A stretch of DNA of 64,000 nucleotides from positions 5,778,062 through 5,842,061 of the forward strand of contig OX638379.1 of assembly GCA_951813605.1 (NCBI GenBank). The letters are read 5' to 3'. Positions 1 through 10,326 of this stretch are shown one piece after another. Position numbers and translations under genes: made by a program. This DNA is from an uncultured Bryobacterales bacterium (lineage in GTDB: Bacteria; Acidobacteriota; Terriglobia; Bryobacterales; UBA6623). Each line of letters opens with the position of its first letter. Positions within the stretch are counted from its first letter, which is position 1. The notes under the pieces were generated by a model. The model saw only the letters and a list, made by a program, of their open reading frames with translations, was not told the origin of the DNA and did not search any database.

Positions 1-1621
1 TGAGAATCCTCTTGTCGACAAGAGAGGCGAAGACAGCACGTACCACATCGCCATCTCCTACGATGGCTCGGGGCGAGCCGCGGGCCTGCAGCTCCACCTC
101 AACGGGGAAGCCGCCGAGTTCGCGATCCTCGATGACTCTCTCGCGAGCAGTCCAGGCAACAGCGCCCCGTTCGAGATCGGCGCGGGACGATTCGGCGGCC
201 GCTACACCGGCACGCTCGACGACCTGCGGATTTACTCACGGGTTCTCGAGACGGACGACATCGCGCCGCTCGTAGCTCATGAACCAATCAGGTCGTTGCT
301 TGGCGACCCGTATGTCGATTGCCAGAAGGTCCTTGCCGGCGTTCCGCCGAAGGCTGCTGACGACATTTACGCGCCCAAGCCGGACACCGTCGTCTCGCGA
401 TGCCGGAGCCGCACCTCGAGGCTGAAAGCCTACTACTTGACCCACGCCGCCCCCGAGACGGATCGCCGCTTGCACGCAAGGCTGCAAGAACAGCAGCGCA
501 TGCGATCCCAGCTTGCCGAAGCCGTGCCGAACGTGATGGTCATGAAGGAACTCCCGCAGGCGCGCGACACCTACATGCTGGGGCGGGGCGATTACCGCAA
601 CCGCACCGAGAAGGTGTCACCCGGCACGCCGGGCTGGCTTCCTGCGTTTCCTGAAAACGCACCGCCCAACCGTCTTGGCCTGGCTCGGTGGATCGTGAGC
701 CCTGAACACCCGCTGACAGCCCGCGTGGCGGTCAATCACTACTGGCAGTCCTACTTCGGCAACGGCTTGGTGCGGACGGCGGAGGACTTCGGCCTGCAGG
801 GAGAGCTTCCCACGCACCCGGCACTTCTGGATTGGCTCGCGTGGGAATTCGTTGACAGTGGCTGGGATATCAAGGCGCTGCAGAAGAGAATCGTCATGTC
901 GGCGACATACAGGCAGCGTTCGCAGCTGAGCCCGGAGCTGGCGGCGAGGGATCCGGAGAACCGCCTGCTGGCGCGGGGCCCGCGATACCGGCTCCTTGCA
1001 GAGTCCGTGCGGGACAACGCCCTCATCGCATCAGGCCTGCTGAACCGCCAGGTCGGCGGGCCGAGCGTGTTCCCCTACCAGCCTGAAGGCCTGTGGAAAG
1101 AGATGGCTTACGGAGACATGTTCACCGCCCAGGTCTACCGCCAGGGATCAGGGGCCGACCTGTACCGTCGCAGCATGTACACGTTCTGGAAGAGGACCAT
1201 CCCCCCGCCATCGCTAGGCGTGTTCGACGCGCCGGACAGAGAGAAGTGCATCGCCCGCCGTTCGCGCACGAACACGCCGCTGCAGGCCCTCGTCCTGATG
1301 AACGATCCAACATACGTCGAGGCGTCTCGCGCGCTGGCCGAGCGAATGGTTCGAGAGGGAGGCAGCGAGAGTTCGGACCGCGTCCGATTCGGCTACGAAC
1401 GCGCGCTGGCCCGGCCTCCAAGCGAAATCGAATCACGGCTTCTCGAGAATCTGGCGAACGAGCAAGAGGCCAAGTTCCGAAACGCGGCAGCACAGGCGCA
1501 GGAATTGCTGAGGGTAGGCGACATCCCAGCCGACGGGAGCATCCCAGCACCCGAACTCGCCGCCTGGACAGTCGTCGCGAGCAGCATCCTGAACCTCGAC
1601 GAAACGATAAGCAAGGAGTGA
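1..1621 (+). CDS. PSD1/DUF1553 domain protein, 5' end outside the window
   Basis: The frame is open from the first base, so the gene begins upstream. The visible part starts with a LamG/concanavalin-like jelly-roll fold (ISYDGSG near base 52, then LDDLRIYSR near 215-241). After a linker comes a DUF1553 domain with its usual motifs: NRLGLARWIVSPEHPLTARV, FGLQGELPTHPALLDWLA and the C-terminal TNTPLQALVLMNDPT. The full protein probably also carried the cytochrome-c-like PSD1 and DUF1549 domains, as the complete paralogue at 45512-48589 does. The stop lies 7 nt before a DUF1501 gene, the standard partner, so the two are very likely one operon. These proteins are exported; their biochemical role is not established, though they are often found near polysaccharide or sulfatase loci. 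Confidence 0.9.
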   Translation, partial: ENPLVDKRGEDSTYHIAISYDGSGRAAGLQLHLNGEAAEFAILDDSLASSPGNSAPFEIGAGRFGGRYTGTLDDLRIYSRVLETDDIAPLVAHEPIRSLLGDPYVDCQKVLAGVPPKAADDIYAPKPDTVVSRCRSRTSRLKAYYLTHAAPETDRRLHARLQEQQRMRSQLAEAVPNVMVMKELPQARDTYMLGRGDYRNRTEKVSPGTPGWLPAFPENAPPNRLGLARWIVSPEHPLTARVAVNHYWQSYFGNGLVRTAEDFGLQGELPTHPALLDWLAWEFVDSGWDIKALQKRIVMSATYRQRSQLSPELAARDPENRLLARGPRYRLLAESVRDNALIASGLLNRQVGGPSVFPYQPEGLWKEMAYGDMFTAQVYRQGSGADLYRRSMYTFWKRTIPPPSLGVFDAPDREKCIARRSRTNTPLQALVLMNDPTYVEASRALAERMVREGGSESSDRVRFGYERALARPPSEIESRLLENLANEQEAKFRNAAAQAQELLRVGDIPADGSIPAPELAAWTVVASSILNLDETISKE

Positions 1622-1628
1622 CCGCATC

Positions 1629-3092
1629 ATGAATCCCACCCTCGAACGCAAGCTCTTGGTCACTCGGCGCCAATTCTTTGGGTGCACAGCCACCGGAATC
1701 GGCCCTGCTGCGCTGTCGTGCCTGCTTTCCGGGCAAGGCTATGCCGCCACCCAAGGATCTGCCGCCGGAGCGGGCGGCCTACCAGATCTCCCGCATTTCG
1801 CCCCTAAGGCCAAGCGGGTCATATACATGTTCCAGTCCGGGGCTCCGTCCCAGATCGACCTGTTCGACCACAAGCCGATGCTGCGGGAATTCCACGGGCA
1901 GGACCTGCCCGACACAGTTCGAAAGGGCCAGCGGATCACTGGAATGACCTCCGGGCAGGACCGCTTGCCGGTCGCCGCTTCGGTGTTCGAGTTCCGGAAA
2001 CACGGCCAATCGGGAACCGAGCTCAGCGAACTGCTGCCTCACACCGCCAAGGTGGTCGACGACATCGCTCTGGTCAAGACCGTCCAGACGGACGCCATCA
2101 ACCATGACCCGGCGATCACGTTCATCCAGAGCGGGTTCCAGCAGCCGGGACGTCCTTCGATGGGATCGTGGGTAAGCTACGGGCTCGGGAGCGAAAATCA
2201 CGATTTGCCCGGCTTTGTCGTCCTGATCTCGCAGGGCAGCAACCTCAATCAGTCCCAGCCGCTTTTCTCTCGCCTCTGGGGGTCGGGCTTCCTGCCGTCG
2301 CGCTACCAGGGAGTGAAGTTTCGCTCCAGCGACGACCCTGTTTTATATCTCTCCAACCCCAAGGGCATCGACTCCTCCACGCGGCGCAGCATGCTGGACG
2401 CGGTCGCGGAGATCAACCGCCTGCGGTCGCGGGAATTCGGCGACCCGGAGATCGAGACCCGTATCGCCCAGTACGAGATGGCCTACCGGATGCAGACATC
2501 CGTGCCGGACCTGATGGACCTCTCGAAGGAGCCGGAGCACGTTTTCGAGCGCTACGGACCGGATTCGAGGCGGCCCGGGACTTACGCCGCGAACTGCCTG
2601 CTAGCCCGCAGGCTTGCCGAAAGGGACGTGCGGTTCGTGCAACTGTTCCACCGCGGCTGGGACCAGCACGGCGATTTGCCTCGCGACATCCGCCTGCAAG
2701 CCAAGGACACCGACCAAGCTTCGGCCGCCCTAATCGAGGATCTGAAGGACCGGGGCATGCTGGACGAAACGCTAGTGATCTGGGGCGGCGAATTCGGTCG
2801 CACGGTCTACTGCCAGGGCAAGCTGAGCGAGACGAACTACGGACGCGACCACCACCCCCGCTGCTTCACGATGTGGATGGCCGGCGGCGGCATCAAGCCC
2901 GGAATCACGTACGGGCAGACGGACGACTACTGCTACAACGTGCTGGAGAACCCCGTACACGTGTACGACCTGCAGGCCACCGTCCTGCACTGCTTGGGCA
3001 TTGACCACAAGCACCTTACGTACAAGTACCAAGGACGCCACTTCCGGCTGACTGACGTTCACGGCAACGTTGTCGAACCGCTGCTGTCGTAA
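1629..3092 (+). CDS. DUF1501 family exported protein
   Basis: This 487-aa protein has a twin-arginine-like N-terminus (TRRQFFGCTATG, then a hydrophobic stretch ending near AYAAT), so export through Tat is likely. It belongs to DUF1501, a family with an alkaline-phosphatase/sulfatase-like fold. Visible motifs are YMFQSGAPSQIDLFDHKP near residue 65, VWGGEFGRT near 385 and GRDHHPRCFTMWMAGGGIKP near 405. It is 68% or so similar by eye to the second DUF1501 gene at 49580 in these blocks, but no alignment was run. The start follows the upstream stop by 7 nt, so it is translated with the PSD1 protein. The substrate is unknown. Confidence 0.9.
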   Translation: MNPTLERKLLVTRRQFFGCTATGIGPAALSCLLSGQGYAATQGSAAGAGGLPDLPHFAPKAKRVIYMFQSGAPSQIDLFDHKPMLREFHGQDLPDTVRKGQRITGMTSGQDRLPVAASVFEFRKHGQSGTELSELLPHTAKVVDDIALVKTVQTDAINHDPAITFIQSGFQQPGRPSMGSWVSYGLGSENHDLPGFVVLISQGSNLNQSQPLFSRLWGSGFLPSRYQGVKFRSSDDPVLYLSNPKGIDSSTRRSMLDAVAEINRLRSREFGDPEIETRIAQYEMAYRMQTSVPDLMDLSKEPEHVFERYGPDSRRPGTYAANCLLARRLAERDVRFVQLFHRGWDQHGDLPRDIRLQAKDTDQASAALIEDLKDRGMLDETLVIWGGEFGRTVYCQGKLSETNYGRDHHPRCFTMWMAGGGIKPGITYGQTDDYCYNVLENPVHVYDLQATVLHCLGIDHKHLTYKYQGRHFRLTDVHGNVVEPLLS

Positions 3093-3312
3093 GCGGTCGC
3101 CAATCCGACCTGCTAGCGAATCCGTACCCGATGCGGGAATCCGTTCGACTGGTACGCGATAGGTTGAACCCGCGCAGCAGCTCGATCCAGGAAACGGGGA
3201 GCCGCATGTAGGCCCTTTCGGACAAGTGCTATATTCTCTGCTCTGCGCCCTCGGGGCAGCGGCTGCCCGTTCCCTATCGAGAACCGGGAGGCAGGACGGG
3301 AAGAAGACAGTT

Positions 3313-4758
3313 ATGAGCAACTCACTCACACGCCGTGCGTTTCTCGCTGCGACAGGTGCAGCAGCAACGCTACCAGGATGCGGCGATCGAGATCCTTCGG
3401 AATCCGGAATGTTCCAGGCCAACTGGGAATCGATCCGAACCCACGAGGTACCGGATTGGTACAACGACGCCAAGCTCGGGATCTTCGTGCATTGGGGGCT
3501 GTACTCTGTCCCCGCTTGGGCCACTCCCCTCGGCGAACTGGGCAAGGTGGAATGGACCAAGTGGTTCGCCAACAACCCGTACTCCGAGTGGTATTTGAAC
3601 TCGTTGAGGATCGATGGGTCGCCCACTCAACAGCATCACCGCGAGACGTATGGTGCCGACTTCGAGTACATGGACTTCGTCCCGCAGTTCAATGAGGCCG
3701 TCGCGGCGTGGGACCCGGGAGCCATGGCTTCCCTTTTCGCTGCAGCCGGCGCGCGATACGTCGTTCTCACGACCAAGCACCATGATGGTTTCACACTATG
3801 GCCCAGCATCGTCGAGAATTCGAATCTTCCGGCCGACCGTCGCTCGAGTTCGCGCGACATCGTTGGCGATTTGACGGCAGCCGTCAAGGCGGCGCAGATG
3901 CGCATGGGCTTCTATTACTCGGGGGGCCTTGACTGGAGCTTCAATCGGGAACCTATCGACACCGTGGAAACAGTGCGGGGAACGATCATCCACACGCAAG
4001 AATTCGCGGACTACGCCGACGCGCACTGGCGCGAGTTGATCAGCCGGTACGATCCCACGATCCTGTGGAATGACATCGGATATCCGGAGCAAGCGGACAT
4101 AGCCTGTATCGTGGCCGACTTCTACAACTCCCACCCCGACGGCCTCATCAACAACCGCTTCGAAATCGGCAGGGAAGGCTCGCCGCGACGTCACCACGAT
4201 TTCACGACGCCCGAATACGCCAAGATGGAGGACATCACGGACCACAAGTGGGAAACGTGCCGGGGACTGGGCTGCTCGTTCGGGTACAACCGAGTCGAGA
4301 CGGACGAGCACACGATCGGCGAGGCGGAGCTGATTCACTTGCTGGTCGACATCGTTAGCAAGAACGGCAACCTCCTGCTGAACGCGGGACCTATGGCCGA
4401 CGGCACAATTCCGGAACTGCAGGCTAGCAGGCTGCGGGCTCTTGGCGCGTGGCTTGGCAAGAACGGCGAGGCTATCTACGGCACTGGGCCTTGGAACCGC
4501 CCGACGGGACAGACCGATGACGGCGTTCCGGTGCGCTTCACGTCAAAGGGTGGAGCGATCCACGCGATCCTGCTGGGCCAGCCGACGTCCAAGGAATTTG
4601 CCTTCGATCTCGGAGTCTCCGCCGAGAGAGTCGCCGTGTCAGTTGTCGGCGAGAGCGGCATGCCCAATGCGTCCTACGAAAACGGGAAGCTGAAGGTAAA
4701 CCTCGACACTCCGTTAGAAGATGCCCACGCGCACGCCCTGAAAGTTGAGCTTGGGTAA
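3313..4758 (+). CDS. alpha-L-fucosidase, GH29, exported
   Basis: This 481-aa enzyme should remove alpha-linked L-fucose from glycans outside the cytoplasm. The start at 3313 gives a Tat-type signal (SLTRRAFLAATGAAA) ending at a lipobox-like TLPGC, so it may be a lipoprotein; a longer start at 3226 would only add a poorly structured extension. A purine-rich GGGAAG precedes the chosen ATG. GH29 motifs are clear: GIFVHWGLYSVPAW near residue 60, TKHHDGFTLW near 155 and ILWNDIGYPE near 250, whose Asp is the expected nucleophile. NGNLLLNAGPMADG marks the end of the barrel, followed by a beta-sandwich. It faces a second fucosidase, end to end, across 183 bp. Confidence 0.93.
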   Translation: MSNSLTRRAFLAATGAAATLPGCGDRDPSESGMFQANWESIRTHEVPDWYNDAKLGIFVHWGLYSVPAWATPLGELGKVEWTKWFANNPYSEWYLNSLRIDGSPTQQHHRETYGADFEYMDFVPQFNEAVAAWDPGAMASLFAAAGARYVVLTTKHHDGFTLWPSIVENSNLPADRRSSSRDIVGDLTAAVKAAQMRMGFYYSGGLDWSFNREPIDTVETVRGTIIHTQEFADYADAHWRELISRYDPTILWNDIGYPEQADIACIVADFYNSHPDGLINNRFEIGREGSPRRHHDFTTPEYAKMEDITDHKWETCRGLGCSFGYNRVETDEHTIGEAELIHLLVDIVSKNGNLLLNAGPMADGTIPELQASRLRALGAWLGKNGEAIYGTGPWNRPTGQTDDGVPVRFTSKGGAIHAILLGQPTSKEFAFDLGVSAERVAVSVVGESGMPNASYENGKLKVNLDTPLEDAHAHALKVELG

Positions 4759-4941
4759 GGCCGACATCCCCGTTCCACTGGATGAAAGCACTGCAAACAC
4801 CGAGGGGGCGATCCTGCGATCGTCCATCACAAGGTTTCACGCGCTTCTGCTCGAGAATGTGCAGGGCGCGCAAGAGCGGCAGGCCGTTCTCTTGAGACGA
4901 TTCTGGCAATCGCTCATGGCTGAAGCCGCGAAGGCTGCGGG

Positions 4942-6357
4942 TCATTGACCTTGGGCCAGATTCAGTTCGACAATCGTGTCGATTGCATTCCGGTCTGCTT
5001 CCGCCACTTCGATTCGCCACGCCGTGCCCGACCCGGATACCGAGGCGGTGCCTTCCGAGGTGAGGAGACGCGCTTCGCGAATCGCGCGCCCTTGATCGGG
5101 CAGGATCACTGCTTCGTCCGGCCAGTCCGTGACGTGTACGTAAACAGTGTCCCCGACATGCGTGGTTCCGCCCCAGGCGCCCGGCCTCCACGGGCCGCCC
5201 CGGGTTCCGTAGATGGTGTGTCCGTATTCCTTGAGCCAGCCACCGACACTCTCGAGGCGGCGCACGTGCGAGGGATCGAAGGACCCGTCCGCCCGCGCCC
5301 CGGTACTGATCAGGAGGTTCCCGTCGCCTGACGCGGTGCCCACCAGCAAACGGACAATCTCTCTCTTGGACTTGACCTCCCCCGGAGACCACGCCCAATG
5401 GGGCCCCAGCGAGATGCAGCTTTCCCAAGGGCGATGGTCTTGGAACATCCCCAGGCGCTGCTCCGGCGTGTCGAAGTCTCCCGGCAGACTGGCCCGGTTG
5501 TTGATGAGAATTTGCGGCTGGAGACGGCGCACCTCTCTTTCAATGGCAGCGGAATCCCACATGTCCGCGTGATACATCCCTCCCCACCAAAGCGCGTCCC
5601 ACCAGAGAAAGTCGATCTTGCCGTAGCCGGTCATCAGCTCGCGAACCGTGTTGTGCATGTATCGGACGTACGCGGCGTGCCTTGGTCCGGCACGTCGCGC
5701 GGCGTGTCCGATCGGCTTCCAGTAGGGGGGCGTCGAACTGGCCTCTGTGACGGCCGGGTCGAGAGGCTGGTAGTCCGGGTGGTGCCAGTCCCGTTGCGAG
5801 TAATACATGCCGAACGGCATGCCTTCCTTTCGGCAAGCTTCGGACAGTTCCTTGAGGTAGTCCCGTCTAAACGGGGAGTTGGTGATCTTGAAGTCCGAGT
5901 GCAAGGTGTCCCACATGTGGAAGCCGTCATGGTGCTTTGCAATGGCAACGATGTATTGCATCCCCGCCCGTCTGGCCATCCGGACCCACTCGCTGGCGTC
6001 GAAGCGCTCCATGCGGAAGCGCTCGGCGAATCCGTCGTACTCCGCATCCGGGATCGTTCCCTTCCCGGGATCGGGGAACGCATGGGATTCGCGACTCCAA
6101 CTCAGGTCCGCCCCTCTGAAACTGGAAAGGCCGTAGTGAATGAAAAGGCCGTAACGCGCTTCACGAAATTTTCGAATGCTCTCTGGGGGCGCTCCCTCGT
6201 AGGCTTCCCATTCGGCACCGCTGAATTCCTGGTAGAGATGAGCCGGCTCGCGAGCTCGGCTGTCGCGCTCCATTACAGCCCACTGCCCGGAGGACTCCAG
6301 GCCCAGGGCAAACAGGGCGGCCAATCCCATCGCTGCGCGTGTTCGAATTGTCGTCAT
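4942..6357 (-). CDS. alpha-L-fucosidase, GH29, exported
   Basis: The 471-aa product is a second GH29 fucosidase. A Sec-type signal is visible (AAMGLAALFALGLES). Motifs are RYGLFIHYGLSSFRG, AKHHDGFHMWDT near residue 145 and KIDFLWWDALWWGG near 250, where the Asp after LWW is the likely nucleophile. GDGNLLISTGARADGSFD closes the barrel. It differs enough from the neighbour at 3313 that the pair is not a recent duplication and may act on different linkages. The start is preceded by AGGAAAG on the minus strand. Downstream of the receptor gene at 6500-9928 in the same direction, it may be co-regulated with it. Confidence 0.92.
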   Translation of the reverse strand: MTTIRTRAAMGLAALFALGLESSGQWAVMERDSRAREPAHLYQEFSGAEWEAYEGAPPESIRKFREARYGLFIHYGLSSFRGADLSWSRESHAFPDPGKGTIPDAEYDGFAERFRMERFDASEWVRMARRAGMQYIVAIAKHHDGFHMWDTLHSDFKITNSPFRRDYLKELSEACRKEGMPFGMYYSQRDWHHPDYQPLDPAVTEASSTPPYWKPIGHAARRAGPRHAAYVRYMHNTVRELMTGYGKIDFLWWDALWWGGMYHADMWDSAAIEREVRRLQPQILINNRASLPGDFDTPEQRLGMFQDHRPWESCISLGPHWAWSPGEVKSKREIVRLLVGTASGDGNLLISTGARADGSFDPSHVRRLESVGGWLKEYGHTIYGTRGGPWRPGAWGGTTHVGDTVYVHVTDWPDEAVILPDQGRAIREARLLTSEGTASVSGSGTAWRIEVAEADRNAIDTIVELNLAQGQ

Positions 6358-6499
6358 GGCGGTCTTTCCTATTGATCGGACTCGTGCCGCCGGACCAAGG
6401 CAGCCGGTCAGGTTCTCCCGTCGGTCCGGGGGGCCCGCGGCACCAATTAGAAGGGGCGGCCGCGAGGGCGGCCCCGTAAGTGCAAAGCGCGTGCGGCGC

Positions 6500-9400
6500 T
6501 TACCAGATCACCTTGATCGCCAGTTGGATAATCCGTTCCTTGTTCTGCGTGCTGGACACGGCCCCGAAGTTCGGATTCGAGAAGTTGTTCCCGGGCTGTG
6601 CGAAAACCGGCGTGTTGAAGGCGTTGAAGGCCTCCGCGCGGAAGTCGATCCGCATGCCCTCCCTGAGCGCGTTCAGCGAAAACTGACGGAATACCGAAAT
6701 GTCGAAATTCGACGTGCCGTCCCTGCGGAGAAGGTTGCGCCCCGTGTTGCCGAACGTGAACGGCGCGGGAGTCTCGAACGAATTGGTGTCGAACCAGCGT
6801 TCCGGCGTCGGGTTGCTCAGCACACCGTTGCCTTGCACCAGGTTCAGTCGCTCGTAGAACCCGCTGCAGCAGTTGAAATTGCCCGTGTTGGCAATGTCGC
6901 CGGCGACACCGACGGTGTATGGCGCGCCGGAGAAGAACGACGCGATGCCGTTCAATTGCCAGTTGCCAATGATGTGTCGCAACACATTGCTATCCGGATT
7001 CCAGGCCTTCCCGGGTCCGAACGGCAGCTCGTAGACCCAATTGACCGTGACGATCTGAGGAACATCGATCGCCGCGACGCTGCGGTCGCCTGACAGGTCG
7101 TAGGGGTTGGGAGTCGAGCAGCCCTCCACGCCGAACCAGCCGTCGCAAGCGGTCGAGATCGTCTTGGACCACGTGTAGGAGACAAGATAGGCCAACCCGT
7201 TGGAGAACTTCCGGTCCAGGGAGAACTGGAAGGCGTTGTAGCTCGAGTTGCCGATGCTCCTGTCGTAGAAGGTCGGGATCGAGAACGGCCAAGGCTGGCG
7301 GTCCTGGATCGGTCCGGGCCCGGGTGTCAGTGCGGTGTTGAAGTAGCCGCCGACTCCCAGCCGCGTGCCGCTGGAACCGACGTAATTCGCTTCGACCACC
7401 GTGTCTCGGGTTATCTGGTGCTGGATGCCCAAGTTCCATTGGGCCGAGTATCCGTTCTGGTAGTGCGGGTCCATGAACCACTGCACTTGATTGAACGGGG
7501 TTGGAGACGGGAAGCCGACGCCCTCGATGGGGTCCTTGCCGGACGTCGTCGGCGTGGGCTGGGCGGCCGTGGGGTTGTTCAGGTTGTTCGCGAGGATCTC
7601 ACCGACTCCCGGCCACGTGGCCGAGTAATTCTGTGCCAGCTGGACGACCGCCGACCAGCTGTCAAAGAACATGCCGAAGGAACTCCGCAGAGCGGTCTTG
7701 TCGCTCAGACGGTATGCCAGCCCGAACCGCGGCTGCCAGTTGTCGGTGTAGTCGTGGTAGATCTTGCCGCGCGGCTCCACCTTCACGTGCTCGGGGAGCG
7801 AACCGTCTGGAGTAGGTATGCAGGGTGCTCCTCCCAGTTCGGCGCATGAGCCGGGAACCTTCTGCACCATGTAGGCGTTCTCGCGCTCGAAATTGAACGA
7901 TCCTGCGTAGATGTTGCCGCCTGGATCGTCGTCCCTGCCCAGCGGCGGCACGAACGTCCGGTCATAGCGCAAGCCAATGTTGACCGTCAGCTTCGGCGTC
8001 GCCTTCCAGCTGTCCTGCACGTAGAAGCCGGCGACACCGCCCCAGCGGTGGGTCGTCGCCCGGTTGCGGAATCCCGCCCCGTCGGGGACGTCCAGAAGGA
8101 ATGATGCCAGGGCGTTGCCGGTACCGGAAGCCTGCGGGTTCCCGGTCTGGAACGCCCGGTAGGTCGAACTTGCATTCTGGGGAGCACCGAGGAAGTTCGG
8201 CACGCTGTTCAGTTCAGCGCCGAACTTGAATGTGTGGTTCCCAACAATCTTCGAATAGCTTCCCTTGTACTGCCACACCTGCGTGAGATCGTTGAACGAC
8301 GCTGCCTCGTTGCCGCTGAACCAGCCGTCCACATTCAGCCCGGGCACGAATACCGTGCCCTTGCCGAGTTCGCGGAAGCTGCAGCAAAAGCGGCTGGCGA
8401 AGCCCACTTGGCCCCCGAAAGCCACGTTGTCGCTCACATACCCTTCTCGGTAGAGCGTCGATGAAGGAGACGTGCCGAAAATCCGTCCGAACTGCAGTTG
8501 CAACACGCTGGTCGGCCCGAAGGTGTGCACCCAGCTCGCGCCTACGTTCTTCGAGTAGACCTCGGCGAGCCGAGCGAGCGATGGCAGAGACGCCGCCGCA
8601 TCGGAATTCAGCTCCGCCTGGCTCCACCGGAACCAGAACGTATCGGTCTCGCTCACGTGGTAGTCGCCTCGGAGGCTAAACTCGTGCTGATCCCTCTTGG
8701 TCGGGTCGGTGTTCAAGGCATTGGTCCCTCCGGGGCCCACTACAGACGGCTTCGGCAAGAGCGTTTGCGCGTAGACGATGTTGCCTGGGTCGATGCGAGC
8801 TGCCGGGATCATGCTGTTCGCGAATTGGTCGCGTACAAATGTCTTTGAATCGCCCGGATCCACGCGAGTCGACCACGGGTCGTAGATCTCGCTACCCGTG
8901 TCGGAGAGGTCGCCGCCAAGGTTGGCGGCCGTCGGCACCTTCAGGTAGGACTCGCCCGAGCGTCGGTACTTGAATCCCTGGAACGAGCCGAAGACAAACA
9001 CCTTGTTCCTGACTACCGGCCCGCCCCCGGCGACGCCGTACTGGTTCTGCGTGAACGCCGTGACGCTCGGCTGGAAGAAATTGCGGGCGTCAAAGTTGTC
9101 GTTGCGAAGGTACCACCACGCGCTGCCGTGAAGGTCATTCGTGCCGGACTTGGTGACGACATTCACGATGCCGCCCGTGCCTTGGCCGAACTCGGCGTGG
9201 TCGTTGTGCGACTGGACCTTGAACTCCAGAATCGTGTCGATGATCGGCTCGATCTGCGGCGTGTTGAGAATAACGCCAGTGTTATAGATGCCGTCCAGAG
9301 TGAAGAAGTTGGAGCGGTTCGTCTGGCCGTTGATCGAAGGGTAGGTGAACTCGCCCACGGCCGCGGTGGTGAATCCGCCCCTGCTTTGCGACACGTTGAC

Positions 9401-9928
9401 CGGCGCGACTCCAGCGCTCAGCGAGAGCAACTGGGTGAAGTTGCGCCCGTTAAGAGGGAGATCGACGACCTGGCGCTCGGCGACCACGTTCCCGATCTCC
9501 GACGTCTGGCTCTGGATCTGCGCACCGAGTGCCAGAACGGTGAAGGTCTCGGTGACAGCACCGACTTCCAAGGCGATGTCGAATGTCGCGGTCTGGTTCA
9601 CCTGCAGGGCGAAGGGTTCGACCGCGGCAGTCTGGAATCCATCCTTCGTCGCTCCCAGCGTATACATGCCGGGGAGGATATTGAGGAAGTTATAGCTTCC
9701 CACCGCGTTGGACACCGAGTGAACCGACGTCCCGGTCTCGATATTGGTCAACTCCAATTCGACATCCGGTATCACCGCGCCCGTGGCGTCGCGGATAGTG
9801 CCGGTAATCGCAGCCGTTGAGGTCTGCGCCTGAACCTCGATGGATCCAGCGGCAAGCAGCAGGACAACAACCACCGCGCTGTGCAAGCGGTTGCGCGACC
9901 GGACTTGCCGGTTTAGCCAATCAGTCAT
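6500..9928 (-). CDS. Oar-like TonB-dependent receptor with carboxypeptidase-regulatory domain
   Basis: This 1142-aa outer-membrane protein starts best at the ATG at 9928, 44 codons inside the longest frame, because a strong GGAGGAGGAG ribosome site lies just upstream and a signal peptide follows (HSAVVVVLLLAAGSIEVQAQ). The mature N-terminus is a carboxypeptidase-regulatory-like fold (TAAITGTIRDATGAVIPDVELELTN). A plug domain follows (VVDLPLNGRNFTQLLSLSAGV; GTGGIVNVVTKSGTNDLHGS), then a long beta-barrel ending in an aromatic residue (IQLAIKVIW), as outer-membrane insertion requires. Such Oar-type receptors are numerous in Acidobacteriota and are thought to import large substrates. Its place beside two fucosidases suggests a role with fucose-containing glycans, but this is inference. 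Confidence 0.92.
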   Translation of the reverse strand: MTDWLNRQVRSRNRLHSAVVVVLLLAAGSIEVQAQTSTAAITGTIRDATGAVIPDVELELTNIETGTSVHSVSNAVGSYNFLNILPGMYTLGATKDGFQTAAVEPFALQVNQTATFDIALEVGAVTETFTVLALGAQIQSQTSEIGNVVAERQVVDLPLNGRNFTQLLSLSAGVAPVNVSQSRGGFTTAAVGEFTYPSINGQTNRSNFFTLDGIYNTGVILNTPQIEPIIDTILEFKVQSHNDHAEFGQGTGGIVNVVTKSGTNDLHGSAWWYLRNDNFDARNFFQPSVTAFTQNQYGVAGGGPVVRNKVFVFGSFQGFKYRRSGESYLKVPTAANLGGDLSDTGSEIYDPWSTRVDPGDSKTFVRDQFANSMIPAARIDPGNIVYAQTLLPKPSVVGPGGTNALNTDPTKRDQHEFSLRGDYHVSETDTFWFRWSQAELNSDAAASLPSLARLAEVYSKNVGASWVHTFGPTSVLQLQFGRIFGTSPSSTLYREGYVSDNVAFGGQVGFASRFCCSFRELGKGTVFVPGLNVDGWFSGNEAASFNDLTQVWQYKGSYSKIVGNHTFKFGAELNSVPNFLGAPQNASSTYRAFQTGNPQASGTGNALASFLLDVPDGAGFRNRATTHRWGGVAGFYVQDSWKATPKLTVNIGLRYDRTFVPPLGRDDDPGGNIYAGSFNFERENAYMVQKVPGSCAELGGAPCIPTPDGSLPEHVKVEPRGKIYHDYTDNWQPRFGLAYRLSDKTALRSSFGMFFDSWSAVVQLAQNYSATWPGVGEILANNLNNPTAAQPTPTTSGKDPIEGVGFPSPTPFNQVQWFMDPHYQNGYSAQWNLGIQHQITRDTVVEANYVGSSGTRLGVGGYFNTALTPGPGPIQDRQPWPFSIPTFYDRSIGNSSYNAFQFSLDRKFSNGLAYLVSYTWSKTISTACDGWFGVEGCSTPNPYDLSGDRSVAAIDVPQIVTVNWVYELPFGPGKAWNPDSNVLRHIIGNWQLNGIASFFSGAPYTVGVAGDIANTGNFNCCSGFYERLNLVQGNGVLSNPTPERWFDTNSFETPAPFTFGNTGRNLLRRDGTSNFDISVFRQFSLNALREGMRIDFRAEAFNAFNTPVFAQPGNNFSNPNFGAVSSTQNKERIIQLAIKVIW

Positions 9929-10326
9929 CGTTTCGTTCTCCTCCTCCAATTGCAATGCGAGTCCTCTCAGCCTCTTGGGCAACACCCAACGCTCGATGCG
10001 CTGCGTTCCAATCAATAACTGCCGCTGCGACAAAGGCTGGCAACACCCCGCACTCACCAAACGACCGCCCTGACACGTCGGAGCGGGTCAGACTGCAGTC
10101 ACCAATAGCATAGTACGACACGCGAAGAATTGCCATCGCTTCTGGGGGACGCACCCGACCTAGATTTTCGGTCGAACGCGAGTGGCGCGGGAACGAGACT
10201 TAACCGGACCTACCCCGCTTTCTGTCCGCCGATCGCCAGTCACTCATGTCCGGACTCCGCAGGAGCGGTCGCCGCGCCACGACAGGTCGTGGTATGGACA
10301 AGCCAGGATCGGCCATACTGTTGCGT
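9929..10326. promoter_or_regulatory. divergent intergenic region between receptor and TPR genes
   Basis: About 400 bases lie between the divergent receptor (minus) and TPR protein (plus). The receptor side carries the GGAGGAGGAG ribosome site next to 9928. On the plus side CATACT at 10314-10319 ends 7 nt before the ATG at 10327 and is a candidate -10 box for a leaderless transcript. No convincing gene, repeat or operator was seen in the rest. Confidence 0.5.
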
